A stretch of 64,000 nucleotides of DNA from the NCBI RefSeq assembly GCF_000715075.1, contig NC_134082.1:146742948-146806947 (forward strand), given 5' to 3'. The stretch's first letter is position 1, and each line of letters begins with the position of its first letter. The DNA is from Nicotiana tabacum (lineage: Eukaryota; Streptophyta; Magnoliopsida; Solanales; Solanaceae). The notes beneath the pieces are model-generated. The model saw only the letters and a list, made by a program, of their open reading frames with translations, had not been told where the DNA came from and did no database searches. Both the position numbers and the translations under genes were made by a program. Shown piece by piece: positions 33,957-47,056 of this stretch.

Positions 33957-36727
33957 ATGGAGTGGGAAAAGCAACAGCAGCAGCCACCGCAGACGGCGGA
34001 GGAATTGGGAGGAGGAGGAGGGGGTGGTGGGATGTTTGTGAAAGTGATGACTGATGAGCAAATGGAAGTACTAAGGAAGCAAATAGCAGTATATGCTACC
34101 ATTTGTGAACAGCTTGTTGATTTGCATAAATCCATGGCTTCCCAACATGATCTTGCTGGTCCCCCTTTTTCTCTCTCTCCAATTATTGTCCTGTTTGTAT
34201 TTGGCGTCTTCATGTTTGTTTCTTTTTGGTTGATATATAAGCAAAAAATAGGGTTCTTTTCACAATTGTAGTGGTGATATAATTGGACCTTTCTCTGTCA
34301 TTCTCTAAAAAATAGATCAAATTTTGTATCTTTAGCTGCCCATTTTATTTTACTGGTTTTCTCTTCTCTCTTTATTTTCTTCTTCTTCTTTCTGGTGTTG
34401 TTCTCTCTCTTTTTTGGTATTTTCCCTCTAATAATCGAGTTCAAAAACTTTAACCAACAATAGAAAAGGGAATCATTTCATACAGCATAATATTTCTGGT
34501 TACTTAGTTAAAATTTTCAAATAGTCCTTTAACTTAAAAAATGCCCCCCAAAAAATTGAGCCTCTTGGCTCATTTCTTTTGGTATAAAATTTCATTTTAT
34601 TGATTCCTTAAGCTTTAAAAAGTTTGAAACATCATACCTTTTGGTATAGAATCTCTTTTGATTCATTCTTTTTATTCAGAATCTTCATTTCCAAATTAAT
34701 CCTTTATGTTTTTTCTCCAATATTTCCTTAGTCCAATATAGTACTATAATATTTTTGAGACCTGACAACTTGTCTGAACCAAGAAAGAAAGAAATGAAAA
34801 TTGATCTTCAGTGCTTAGACTTGTTATTCTAGATGCAGTGATGGTTAACAAAGTCATCCACTAAATTTGATTCCCTCCTTCAGACTGACCAGGTCAATAA
34901 ACCCTGGCTCTTATGATGGAAGTCCTGAAAAAAATTAGCAAATAGACTTGCCACTACCCCGGAAGCGGAAATCTTGATGCATTATAATGATCAATGATTG
35001 TATGCTGAAATCTCTGTGTATTGAATGATCAATGATTGTATGCTGAAATCTCTGTGTATTGAATTATCAATGATTGTATGCTGACATCTCTGTGTAATGA
35101 ATGATCGATGACTGTATTTAGTTGTATTTCACAGACTTCAGCATTCGTATTGTTATTCGATGAACATAGCAACCAGAAAATAAACTCCTCCTTAGGAGTG
35201 GTTCTTCAAATTTATATTGATAAACGATTTTGATGCCATTTCCATGGCACAAGAAATTATTTGGTCCGTTCAACTTCAGAACGAATGATAGTATTCGTTG
35301 TGTCATTGGGTTATTTGAGTGCTTTGCTTTGTGTTTCATACTAAAGGACCAAATTAGGTATGAAAATGACTGTTAAGTCTTAACTGGGGATGCAGACTCA
35401 AGAAATACCGATCACTTAAAATTGCAAGAAGCTGTTGATGATTCATTTTTCAATTAGACTTATTATCTTAATATATTGTGCAAAGCATCCATATCTTTGA
35501 ATTGCTGCTTCTGCATGGCCTACTAAGAAATATATCTGTATGAATTCCCACACGTTTTTAACAACTTTCTGAACTAGAATTCATCTTTACCTGCTATCTC
35601 AGGAGTCAGGCTGGGAAATCTGTATTGTGATCCACTGGTGACATCCGCTGGCCATAAAATCACTGGCAGACAACGCTGGACTCCAACACCTATGCAACTT
35701 CAGATTCTTGAGCGCATCTTTGACCAAGGCAATGGAACTCCAAGCAAACAGAAGATCAAGGAGATAACCTCTGATTTATCTCAACATGGCCAAATTTCTG
35801 AAACAAATGTGTATAATTGGTTTCAAAATAGGCGTGCTCGATCAAAAAGGAAGCAACAGGTTGCTACAACAAACAACACGGAATCGGAGGTGGAGACAGA
35901 GGTTGAGTCACCCAATGAAAAGAAAACAAGGCCAGAGGATCTACAGTCTCCTCACATGCCAACTTCAAGGGCTGAAGATGTTGGCTACCAGAACCCTGAA
36001 GTGAGCTCTGGGATGCATTCACTAGATCCACTAACCAGTAAACCCGAGCCTGTGTTTCCATCAGAGGGTACTTCAAAACCTGCTGGAAGTTATGGCGAAA
36101 TGTCCTTCTATGGAATGTCTAATCCAAGTATGTTTCTATTTCCTATAACATCATTTTTTTTTACCAGTCTGCCACCATATGCTTTAATGTTTAGATATAA
36201 ATGACGGTGACAGAGACACGCTAGATGATGTGAAATTCTGCATTAGTTAATAACAGTCAGTCTATTTGTAATTTCTGCACTCATGTAACAAAACATTTGG
36301 AGACCTGAACGTTTTAAACTATTCTGCTGAGAATTTTTTGTGGAATTAATGCATCATATTCGTAAAAGTCACCAATTCAAGCACACTTCATCAACTACTG
36401 GAAAAGAATGTGACAATCTTTTCCCACTAACTCTTCTTTAGTCCTAGAAAGCATAAAACTTGCTGCTAAAAATTTATTCCAAACTCAATCACCAGAAATA
36501 GCAGCGAAAGAACATGGACTAATGCTCGCAATCCACCAATGGCAATTGGCAACCGCCTAGATCAAATGGAATGGTTATTTAGGATTCATATAGTAACCCT
36601 ATGTAGCTGACCTGTAATTCTGTTCTTTTTGTGATATGCAGGAATGGACCAGCTAATGGGAAAGATGGAAGTGCCGGGGAGCTATCATCCATATCTACAT
36701 GCAGAAGACTACAACATGACTGGCTAA
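33957..36727 (+). CDS. WOX13: WUSCHEL-related homeobox protein, WOX13 clade
   Basis: Three exons obey GT-AG and keep frame: 33957-34158, 35603-36127, 36642-36727, giving 270 residues. The N-terminus has Gln and Gly runs and then [19 protein letters not shown] (residues 26-44), a region diagnostic of the ancient WOX clade. The homeodomain spans about residues 90-151, with [18 protein letters not shown] and recognition helix [15 protein letters not shown]. An acidic [13 protein letters not shown] segment follows, and the protein ends AEDYNMTG, close to the known family end. It is a nuclear transcription factor; WOX13 of Arabidopsis acts in fruit patterning, cell reconnection and callus pluripotency limits. 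No WUS box, as expected for this clade. Intron 1 (1444 bp) holds a 38-bp minisatellite. It appears intact. Confidence 0.96.
34986..35116. repeat. 38-bp minisatellite in WOX13 intron 1
   Basis: Units at 34986-35023, 35024-35061 and 35062-35099, plus a partial fourth, share AATGATCAATGATTGTATGC and the rest of a 38-bp period. The first two are identical and the third differs at a few bases. Confidence 0.92.
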
Positions 36728-37710
36728 CAACCAATTTGGAAACTGGATTTCAAGCGTGTTTTGAGAAATTTAGATTGAAAGTAGAAGCCACAAACTCTCG
36801 CCAGAGTTTCTGATCTTAGCATTAGCCGCTGATGGTTATTATATTGCACAACATTTTTGTGTATGGAAATATGTACTTATGGACCACGCTTATAGGAACT
36901 ATAGTAAATAGTACTATCTGTTTAAACTACTGAAGTACTTTCAGCTTTTCTGTGTTTGCATTACTTTGTCCCTCTTTAGCAATTCATATTATTTCCCTCT
37001 AAAAACAAGGTTGTTTTTGTTGGGCTGCTTGTAGATCAGAAGTATGGTGTTGTGAATTTCTTTAGAAATGTCTTTGTTATTCGTTTTAGTTTCTCCATTT
37101 ACTTTGTAAGTTTTATTTTTGAAGCGATAGTGCATGAAAAGAGGGTTAGGAACCTTCTTCTGAGTGAAAGATTGTTTCTGCAGGATGCAGAATTATGTTC
37201 TGAAATTGTATCTTTCAAATAATTATGTGGCTTTCTCACTATTCAACCATTTATACAATTTTTTATTTTTTTAAGCACACATTATAGGAGCTTTGTTTCT
37301 TTAACAAAAAGAAAGTTTTTGACTTTTTGGTCCTTTCCTGATAATCACACATTCACAGTTTCGGATTCTCCTTATGCAGTGTATGGCTTTAATTTAAGCA
37401 AGTGTTTTGTTTTGATTTTTTTGGCAGCATCACTTTTATACCAATTTGAGACTCATATTAGGTTTAAATGTTCTTAGATCCAATTTGCACAGCTCAAGAC
37501 AATCCATAAAATTTCCGCCATCTCAATAATTTATATTCATCATCTTATAAGAAAATCAGAGGGATATGGAGTTCCGCTTGTATATTGCAGGCTCTTCCGA
37601 TGTAAATAGAAAAATCCATTGTATTTAAGGCGATTCGTTTGAGAAATCTCTGAACCCACAATATTCATTTATTAGTACCTAATATTTACACCAAACTAAA
37701 TAACTTAAGT
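36728..37710 (+). other. 3' untranslated and flanking region of WOX13
   Basis: T-rich sequence after the stop, no further open frame with a motif. The polyadenylation site cannot be fixed by eye. Confidence 0.5.
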
Positions 37711-37718
37711 TTCACAAA

Positions 37719-38900
37719 CAGAGGCGGATCCAAGATTTCGAGGTTCTGGGTGCCATACTGCTTTGAACATAGACATTGTTATTTACACGATTCAAACAGA
37801 GTAAATATTAATAGGTCGGGTTGATCAACTTTAGATTTCAGTTCGAGTTATTCATCTTTTTAATTTACATAGAAGTTGTTAGCAGTTTCAAACAAGAGTA
37901 TTAGACGCTGCCAAATTCCAACTGTATAACCACAAGGCCTGGTGATGTACACAAAGAGGGTTAATATATCTAGTAACACTTTTTAGAGAGCATGGATTGT
38001 CCTCAACACCACAACTAATACACTTCTCAGCATATTGGTTGCCCGAATCCTAAAGTGCTATTCCAACGAACATAGCACAAGTCAGCGAGGAAATTCACAT
38101 TGTGCAGAAGTGCTCTCCCTCGCCATGTTATTACTATTCCCCATCATGAAGTTCTACAATCTCATAGCAAGATTATGAGAGAAATTCTGAATCCTAATTC
38201 GCTTGGGAAGAGAAATCTGAAATATTGTGGATTTCTTTATCACTTTTTTTTTTTAATCTATCACTCATGCCCTCAAATTTCAATGCCCTCAAACCATATT
38301 CAGTAGTAGAAACTAAAGCAAACCCATAAATGGCTATCGTCCTTTGCATCTGGCATAAGGATTTGGTGAATTTATATCAATTACTCCTGCTTTGCAACAA
38401 CAACATATCAGCATAATTCCACATAGTGGGGGTACGAGGAGGATAGTGTGTACATAAACCTTACCCCTACCTTATGAAAATAGGTTGTTTCAAATTCTCT
38501 TGCTTTATTAATTTATTTATTTTGTCAAACATAAAATATTAAACTTTATTGGTAGCAATATTTATTTTAATCGATGCTCTTTTTATTTTTCTTGAAAGAA
38601 GAAAGAAGAGAAGAGGAGGAGAATAACAAATGATCGGCTGAAAAATGATAGTTTGGAGAAGGATCAATTGAAACACAGCATACAAAAAAACATATCAACT
38701 GGGAATCGAACTCGCGCTCCTTGGGAGAGAAGGCTGACCCTCTACCACAGGCACCTTGCGCCATTACTCCCGGTGCCAACACTAATATTTAACCAATTAC
38801 TTCTACATACATACATACAACTACATACATATACATAGAGTTTCAACCAAGTCGCCCGGGTGGCGTGGCACCCTCAAGCTTGTACACAGATCCGCCCCTG
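37719..38900. mobile_element. hAT-type non-autonomous element, 1.2 kb
   Basis: The left end is CAGAGGCGGATCCA and the right end is AGATCCGCCCCTG, inverted repeats of the GGCGGATCC family. The flanks are TTCACAAA (37711-37718) and GTCACAAA (38901-38908), 7 of 8 identical. The interior is longer than in other copies and includes a SINE-like unit (38660-38785). No transposase. Confidence 0.65.
38660..38785 (-). mobile_element. tRNA-related SINE-like unit
   Basis: On the minus strand, GGTGCCTGTGGTAGAGGGTC is followed about 30 bases on by GCGAGTTCGATTCCC, matching polymerase III box A-like and box B patterns. It does not fold into a full tRNA that I can recognise. No target duplication was identified. 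Confidence 0.45.
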
Positions 38901-39003
38901 GTCACAAATTAAAGTAAGTGAAATATTTTCCAATATGTCGGAAAAAAAAAACTTTTCCAATATATCCCTGACAAATGAGCTATGCATCAACTTATAAATA
39001 TTT

Positions 39004-42000
39004 GGCAAAATACATAGTTTACCCCCGGATCTATGGACCAAATCCCTATTACACATTTTTTGCGAACAAAAATTACTTTACACACCCAACCTTTTCAAAG
39101 TGTGTCTAAGACACACCACTTTTGCCAAATGGCCCGCGCGTGTTAAACAAAAAAGATTGAGCGCGTAAAACCTAGGTATATTCTGTCCAATTCCTTATGT
39201 AAGCTGACGTGTCAAGATATTATTCTATTTTCTTTTTATTTTTTATTTTTTAATAAATAAAAAGAAAAGAGAAAGAAACCCTGCCATCATGTTGTCACGA
39301 CCCAAACCGAAGGGCCGCGACGGGCACCCGGTTCCTTACTCAACCGAGTACCAACGTAACATATCTTTCTTATCATGTTATCATGAGTAAATGAGACAGA
39401 AAACCCGTCATGAGATAACAAGAATAAAACATAAGGGAATACTCAACATATGAAGACCCAACCTGATATACAAACTAATATATGTAACATACGGGCCTAT
39501 AAGGCCGACATGACCATTAGTAAACTCGAAACATAGGCCGACAAGGCCATACAATTATCCATACACCTGACATCTGTCTACAAGCCTCTAAAAGTACATA
39601 AAATCATAAAGGTCGGGACAAGGCCCCGCCATACCAATCAATACATATCCAAAACATACTGACCAAATAGGCAACTCCGGAGCAAATGGAGTGCACTAAC
39701 ACCTTCGCTGAGCTGATAACCTACTAGGAGGACTGTCAACCTATCAATCGGGACCTGCGGGAATGAAACGCAGCGTCCCCAGGCAAAAGGGACGTCAGTA
39801 CGAATAAAGTACCGAGTATGTTAGGCAGGAAAGCATAAACAAGAACAGTAATGTAAAGAGAGAGAGATAGAGGAGATACAACCTGTAACATCTGAGAGCC
39901 TCTAGGGGCTATGATATGAAATGCATAATACATATATATACATAAACTTTTTAAAACATTCGCCTCTGTGGGCATCATCATCATCATATCGTACCCGGCC
40001 TCAAAGAGGACTCGGTAAAAGCGTACCCCGACCATCATAAGGTTTGGTAGAATCGTACCCGACCAAGTGGAGCTCGGTAAACCCAACTGATCAGTGGTTT
40101 CACAATAGGTGTCGTACCCGACCGACTATAGCGCGGCTCGGTAGAGTAAAATAGATACTATAATGCATGCTAGACTCATGGAATCACCTTCTAAACCTTT
40201 TGGAGTGACTTAAGAACACTATGGACATCCATACCCTCAATATGAATCTTAGGAGGATTCAAAGATCATACACACTTGCTTAGAATAATTTTATAAGGAA
40301 AGAACAACATGGACAACCTTAGTTGCTAGGAGTAGAGTCATTATCAAATAGCTTATCGTTTATGTTCATTTCATTTTAGATCATGCCAAAAGAAAGAAGA
40401 AAGTGCCTTAACATACCTTAAACCCGTTGAGTCCTTAATCCCTTCCAAGCAACTCTTCAAACAAGTCAACTCAACCTATCATAGTATAAGGAGATTCAAA
40501 ATCAGTGCTGAGCAAAGGCTAAATCTATAACTTAAGCTACTAGCTCGTTTACGTAAATTTGGGCAGCATCTCCCTTGTAACAAGGGCCTCATCCAATACC
40601 ATATACCAACAACAATGACCAGAGCAATCCATCAATACATAATTATCAATATCAAGACACCATATAACAACAACAAGTCACAACTACATTAAGGCGAGCG
40701 GCAAGCTCCGATTGTAATCCGTATACCCCTTATCAATCCTTATAGACTTCTTACTTCAACATAAAAGTATCATTAACATGATAATGAAGTCATTAATCAA
40801 TGATTCCAGCCTTATACCATATATTTATAACAACGAAAATAATCCACAACTTCAACTATCCCCAACTAGCAACTTTATTCACTAGTTCATGTCTAGCCCA
40901 TCCATTTAACTTAATCAACATCAAGATAACCTTAGGCACAAGAAAGAACACAATATACATACCTCCTACAGTAACGTCAAGTCAAAATCCAAGTTATATT
41001 CAGTTTACAACAACCCTTAATAGCACTACAACACCATAGAAGTGACTTAAGCTAATCCAAGTATTATCTTGTAGTTTATCATCCTAACAACTTAACCAAC
41101 ATACAAGCAAGATTAAGCACAATTAGTAGACTGTTATACTCACCTTAGACAGCAGCAACAACTTGGAATTTCATCCAAATACAGCCCACAACAATCCTCA
41201 ATGACAACACAACCTCAAAGAGGTGTTGTTCTTCACTAGAACTAAGTTTTGATGTTGAAATATGGTGTAATCACTTTGGAATCACTTCAAACCCTTGTGA
41301 TATATGTTTAGGAGGGTTAAGAGAAGTTTGGATATGAGTTTAGTTGAAAAATGAGCAAAAATAGGCGTCCAAATCGTTTATAAATTGAAGTAGGTCAATC
41401 ACCGCCTAAGTGGGTCCCATTGGGAGCTGCTTGCGCGGTCTCGCAAAAACACGAATATCTCTCTACTCCGATGTCGTATTGATGAACGGTTTAATGAGTT
41501 AGAAACTAGACTTGTAGACCTTCAATTTTGTAGGAATAACACCCCATGATTCCAAGTATATTTGGAGAAATTCTCAGATACATTTGACCTAAATTTCAGC
41601 AAATTTATGAATGTAACTTGTGATGACCTTTGCCAACTCTTGTTCCACAACTTGCTTGCCTTTAAAATGTAGAAAATGAATATTATACGACTAAAATAAC
41701 TCATATAATAACCTCCTTATCATGTTAAGAACCATAGTCTCACCCCAAAGTACATGTTATAACATTCCAAACTTGTCGACTTTTGACGAAAATTATTTTC
41801 TTCAATTTGTTTAGCTTCTAAGATTTCCAACCCTCTTGGTACTCGTTATTCATGATCTTAAATATTTGTAACCTCCAAGGTAACATGATTAACTTACTTT
41901 ATTTTCTTCAAATATAATCTCATTTCTGAGCTTACATCAATGACTTACGACGTACTCTCACATATGAAAACTTGGGGTGTAACACATGTCCCTCACCGAA

Positions 42001-42895
42001 ACATTATCATTCCCGGTCGGTCTCCGCCACAACCCTCATGTCTTACTCTTCCTTACTTAATTTTCCCTTCTTTTATCTCCCCTAGTCTTCTACTCAAATC
42101 CCTTTCTTTTTCATTTTTCCCAATAGCTACTCCATAGCCACATTATACACCAGTAATTCCACTGTTACCACTTACTCCTCACTAATTTTTTCTTAAATCA
42201 GACGTTAACAATGATTTTAGTAGTTAAAATGGAATCGTAATTAGGGGTGGCAGAAGTTGAATAATGATTTGGTTGATTTTGTTTGTGGTTTTGGCAATTA
42301 GCTGAAATTCTTGAATTTTGAATTGTGATTTTGACATCTTTGTGATAACGTTTCTATTTTTACAAAAATTATTGTTGTGTGTTTGTTTATTGCTCTATCA
42401 TATAGTCCTGTTATACCCCCTATGAGTTGTGTGAATTTCTGGGTTATTTTCTCCGTATTTTTATGAGATTTTGTTCATAGCTTTTTGTGGTGGTTCAATG
42501 GGTCTTCATTGCAGTTTTGGCTAATGGAGATCAATTTGTATTTGGTACATAGGTGAATTGCTAGGATAAATTAGTGCTTTTAAAGGTCTTGGTAGTGTTG
42601 GTGGCGGCGTCACCCATGGTCCAGAGAGATGATGAAGTTGGAGAAATTGGATTTTTTTGGTAATTAGGGGGTAGAATTGTACTTTTAAGCATTTTTAATT
42701 TTTAAGAAAAATAATTACACGTGTTGCAATCTTATTGGTGTGTGATATTCACCTTCTTTAAAAAAGTGGTCAAAATAAAAGTGGTGTGTATTCGCTACAC
42801 TTTGAAAAGATTAAGTGTGTAAAATAATTTTCGTCCGCAAAAGTGTGTCAAGGGGATTTGGTCCATAGTTCAGGGGGTAACTTATGTATTTAGCC
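39004..42895. mobile_element. Mutator-like element with long inverted ends, split by an LTR-type unit
   Basis: The left end (39004 to about 39125) and the right end (about 42772 to 42895) are inverted repeats of about 120 bp: for example ATGGACCAAATCCC and TTTTCAAAGTGT on the left return reversed as GGGGATTTGGTCCAT and ACACTTTGAAAAG. The flanks are TAAATATTT (38995-39003) and TAAATATTA (42896-42904), 8 of 9 identical, as expected for a MULE. Own sequence is about 1.2 kb without transposase; the rest is nested. Part of 41990-42640 looks gene-like in base composition and could be captured sequence, but I cannot name a source. Confidence 0.82.
39293..41984. mobile_element. 2.7-kb LTR-type unit (solo LTR or LARD) with CATGT duplication
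   Basis: It starts TGTCACGACCCAAACCG and ends CTTGGGGTGTAACA. The flanks are CATGT on both sides (39288-39292 and 41985-41989), an exact 5-bp target duplication. No retrotransposon protein is visible on either strand, nor a second copy of either end inside. The GTACCCGACC and CGGTAAAC units near 39990-40145 are short internal repeats. Confidence 0.8.
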
Positions 42896-42904
42896 TAAAT
42901 ATTA

Positions 42905-43516
42905 TATCAAAGAGAGAAAAATGAATATGCACATATTATCCTTTTAATAGAAATCATTAGAGTTCACATAGGAGACTTAGAGATAAATAATTACTAGTTG
43001 AATCTTTTTTCATTTGCCAAAGTTTAGTGAGAAATAGCAAATACGGCATGAATTAGTACGCTGGCCGGACTCCATCTTTATTAAGAAAATTAGTTTCTGG
43101 ACACGTGCGTTGCACGTGTATTTTACATCAATCAGTACAGACTTTTTTTCTGTATCGATAATATTAAAACAAGTGCAAATGGATATCATTAAATTTGAAG
43201 GGAAAAATTACAACCTCGAGTTGAAGAACATTCTACATATTTGAATGACTTGATTATTCAATGTAAAATGAGATTTAGATATATATGCTTTAAACTTGAA
43301 ACTTGAAATTTGAAACTTGAAACTCGAACAACTAAAATTAGTTAGGTATATATGATGTAGAATGAACTAACTTTTTGTGTTATAAGTGCATAACATGTAG
43401 TACAATCGTATGGTACCTAATAGTTCTTATAGACGGCAGTCTTCGTGTATGTTCCATTTATGATGTTTTGATTGCTATGTAATGATTGAAATATGTTAGA
43501 AGGATTATAATACCAA
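42905..43516. other. Spacer between MULE and chromovirus
   Basis: No gene seen. The phrase GGACACGTGCGTTGCACGTGT near 43098 is a repeated motif in plant intergenic DNA whose element I cannot name. Around 43285 the short unit CTTGAAACTTGAAA repeats. Confidence 0.45.
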
Positions 43517-43521
43517 ATTAA

Positions 43522-44024
43522 TGTCACGTCCTTAGTTGTTAACTAAGTACACGTGCGACACTTGACAACTCGCTCACGATCTTACACAACTTGCTCACAT
43601 TCTTGCTATGTCAAGTCAGTCTTACTACACTCAAGATCGCTAAGAGAATGGAAGAAAGAACACAAGAGAATTGTTAAAGGAAACTTTGTATTAGAGAGAA
43701 CTTGAATTGTTTGCTTGATGAATTACAAATGAATGACCTCCTTTATATACTATTCTCCTAGGGGCTAGTGTGTAAATATTAATTATTACACAAGTCCTTG
43801 ATATTTACAAGATAAGGGCTTTTTCTACAATAATCTACAAGCCTAGAAGATTTCAAGGTCTTTCCTAGCAAATCCATAAGGATCTAGGTTCTCCCTAAGG
43901 AAATGTCCATACCTCTCTAGAATCTTCTCACAAATGCTAGTCTTCTTCTTATGTAAGCTTCCACATGGCATTAATATATGTCAAATGGTGCCTATGTGGC
44001 ATGATGACATGGCAGGTAATCACA
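43522..44024 (-). mobile_element. 3' LTR of chromovirus
   Basis: TGTCACGTCC start and GGTAATCACA end on the + strand; highly similar along its length to 48816-49318. On the minus strand it lies downstream of the polypurine tract. Confidence 0.92.
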
Positions 44025-44037
44025 CTCTCCCCCACCC
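44025..44037 (-). other. Polypurine tract of chromovirus
   Basis: GGGTGGGGGAGAG on the minus strand, directly before the 3' LTR, where plus-strand DNA synthesis is primed. Confidence 0.85.
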
Positions 44038-44039
44038 AA

Positions 44040-45270
44040 TATTGCGACGACCGCGGCGCAATGCTGCTGCATAAACTCTCTGATCTTATCTTTGAATTGC
44101 CACAAGTCTTCATATCGTTCCCACGTGGCCTCCTCAGGTGATTGCCCTTTCCAATGGACGAGGAACATAGCGGTGGTTTTTTTGCCCTTGTTTTCGCCTG
44201 GCCTGGTAATCTATGATAGCCTCAATCTCCCGATCATGCGAGGCGGTGATAGTCATTGGTGCCCGACTTGATTGGGCCCTACTCGGATCATCCTTATCTT
44301 CATGATATGGCTTAAACATGCTGGCATGGAAGACAGGATAGATCTTAAGATACGATGGCATGTCAAGCTTGTATGAGATCTTGCCTACCTTGGCGACGAT
44401 CTTAAATGGCCCCTCATACTTGTGAATTAGATTATGATGCATGCCCCGTAGTGCCTTGAACTGTCTTGGGTTAAACTTCACCATGACTATGTCCCCAACT
44501 CTATAGTATGTGGGACGCTGCTTACGGTCCGCAAACTTCTTCATCTTCTTAGCTGCCTTATCCAAGTAGGACTTAGCAGTGTCGAGCTGCTCATCCCATC
44601 CTTTGGCCATATGATAAGCCCCCAAAATCTTTCCCTTGAACGCGGATGGTAAGGAATATGGAGTTTGTGGTTGTTGGCATGTGGCTAGCTCAAATGGTGT
44701 CCGTCCTGTGGACTCACTCCACTGCAAGTTATAAGAGAATTGGGCGATGTCTATGAGCCTTGCCCAATCTTTTTGATGCGCGCTTACATAATGCCTCAAG
44801 TAGCATTCTAGTAAGGCATTGACTTGTTCCGTTTGTCCATCCGTCTGTGGGTGGAAACTAGTAGAAAAGTGCAGCTCCGTACCAAGTATGTCAAACAACT
44901 CTCTCCAAAAATTTCCAGTAAAGCAAGGGTCTCGATCACTGATTATATGCCTTGGTAAGGCCCAATACTTCACCACGTTCTTAAAGAATAGCTTGGCGGC
45001 TTCCTTGGCTGTGCAACTTGGTGAGGCGGGCATGAAGGTGGCATATTTGGAAAATTTATCCATGACCACCATAATAGTACCATAACCGTCGGACCTTGGT
45101 AGGCAAGTGATAAAGTCCATAATCATGCTCTCCCATGGACGCTCTGCAACTGGTAGTGGCTCCAAAAATCCTCTGGGCTGTTGTTGCTCAACCTTGTCCT
45201 GCTGACATACAAGACAAGTCTGCACATAACATTCTATATCACCTCGCATGCATGGACAATAGTAGACTCA
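44040..45270 (-). pseudogene. Chromovirus integrase and chromodomain remnant
   Basis: The integrase starts with the end of the HHCC finger (CLVCQQDK), preceded by HDTMWAGHPG in the upstream segment. The catalytic triad is visible as D in IMDFITCLP, D in HIISDRDPCFTGNFW and E in TDGQTEQVNALLECY. The C-terminal part contains GDIVMVKFNPRQFKALR and FHASMFKPY. After REIEAIIDYQARRKQG the frame shifts; in the next frame the DNA encodes FLVHWKGQSPEEATWERY, a clear chromodomain, which in chromoviruses directs integration to marked chromatin. Two stops (near 45265-45270) lie inside the finger region. Confidence 0.92.
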
Positions 45271-47044
45271 CTAAACCAAGGCCCTGGTACGATGTTGGCC
45301 TGGATGACCAGCCCACATTGTATCATGACTCTCCCTTATGATCCGCCGTCTAATGTCTCCAAACTTAGGCACGTAGACCCGCCGACCCGTGGTAAGCAAT
45401 ATGCCGTCTTCTACCCAAAAACGTCTCGCCTTGCCCTGGTTGGCTAACTTGATAAGTTGTTTGGCTGCTGGATCATGTTGCATGCCTTCTTTTATAGCCT
45501 CCCGAATATCCCATCTCGCTGAAGTGATTGCAGCAGGATCGGCTTTCCGGCTCAAGGCATCGGCTACAACGTTACCTTTGCCCGGCTTATACTCCAGCGC
45601 ACAATCAAACTCGGCCAAGAAATCCTGCCACCTAGCCTACTTTGGTGTGAGCTTCTTCTGTGTCTGAAAGTAGCTAGTAGCCACATTATCAGTCTTGACC
45701 ACGAACCTCGACCCGAGCAGATAATGTCTCCATGTACGAAGGCAATGCACAATGGCAGTCATTTCCTTCTCTTGTATCGTGTAATGCCGCTCCGTCTCAT
45801 TTAACTTACGGCTCTCAAATGCTATGGAATGCTTATCCTTCATCAGGACACCTTCAATGGAGAAGTCTGAGGCATCTGTGTGCACCTCAAATGTCTTGGC
45901 AAAGTCAGGTAATCCAAGACTGGCTCCTCTGTTACAGTTGCCTTAAGGCATTCAAACGCTTTTTGACAATGCTCCGTCCAAACCCATGGCTTATTCTTCT
46001 TTAGCAACTCAGTCAATGGTGCGGCCTTTGCTGAGTATCCACTGATGAACCAACGATAGTAGTTAACAAGGCCAAGGAAGGATCTCAACTCAGTTACCTT
46101 TATGGGTGCCTCCCACTCCTGGATAGCATGTACCTTAGCCTCGTCCATGTGTATCTCGCCATTGCTAATGACATGGCCTAAGAAGTGCACCTTTGATTGT
46201 GCAAACTCGCACTTCTCTCTCTTGATATATAGCTCGTTCTCCCGCAAGACTTGGAAAACTTCCTTAAGTGTTCCATTAGTTCCTCCAAGGTGTTGTTGTA
46301 GATGACTATGTCATCTAGGTAGACTACCACGAACTGATCAAGGTAGGGATGAAAAATCTTGTTCATAAGGGTGCAAAATGTGGTCGGTGCATTGGTTAAG
46401 CCGAAGGGCATCACCAACCACTCAAAGGCTCCATATATCATCACACATGTTGTCTTTGGCCCATCCCCTTCTGCAATGCGAACCTGGTAGTAGCCATTTT
46501 GAAGATCCACCTTGGTAAAGTACTTGGCTTGCCCAAGTCTATCGAACAAATCAGTAATGAGCGGGATCGGGTACTTATTCTTCACTGTAACCTTATTAAG
46601 TACTCGGTAGTCTATGCACAAGCGCAGCGATCCATCCTTCTTCTTCTAGAACAATACTGATGCGCCGAAAGGTGCCTTAGATGGGCGAATGTGACCAACA
46701 TCCAACAACTCTTTCAATTGTTTGTTGAGCTCCTCCAGCTCGGGCGGTGCCATACGATATGGGGCAAATGCGGGTGGCTTAGCCCCTGGCTCCAACTCAA
46801 TCTTGTGATCCACCTCCTGCCTAGGCGGCAAGTGCTTAGGCAACTCCTCGGGCATGGCATCTTTGTTCTCCTCAAGCAACTTCCCTATGCAAAGCGGCAC
46901 TGTCTCTTGAAAATTCTTGTCTTCCTCTAGACTTGCAATGGTTGCCACGAATGTCGGCTCCCCCTTCTTAATCCCCTTGACAACCTGCATAGCTGAAAGT
47001 TGTGCTTGGATCTGTCCATGTGGCATAGTCACTGTAGGTACCAT
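45271..47044 (-). pseudogene. Chromovirus reverse transcriptase and RNase H remnant
   Basis: The segment from 47044 reads into reverse transcriptase: [50 protein letters not shown] and the catalytic [11 protein letters not shown]. RNase H is seen as [14 protein letters not shown] and RHYTIQEKEMTAIVHCLRTW, then the connection EYKPGKGNVVADALSRKA. Lesions: TAG at 46646-46648 after GASVLF, a frameshift near 46255 after [10 protein letters not shown], another near 45905, and TAG at 45637-45639 after KKLTPK. The stops fit CAG codons changed to TAG, an inference from what relatives carry at these places. Confidence 0.93.
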
Positions 47045-47056
47045 GCAAGCTCCTTC

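Noticed and set aside
33754..34054. + strand frames upstream of and overlapping the WOX13 start
   Set aside because: They lie in the leader region in other frames; the ATG at 33957 is the one that opens the conserved WOX13 N-terminus.
38660..38785. Possible tRNA gene on the minus strand
   Set aside because: Box A and box B-like strings are present but no acceptor stem or full cloverleaf could be formed by eye; a SINE is more likely.
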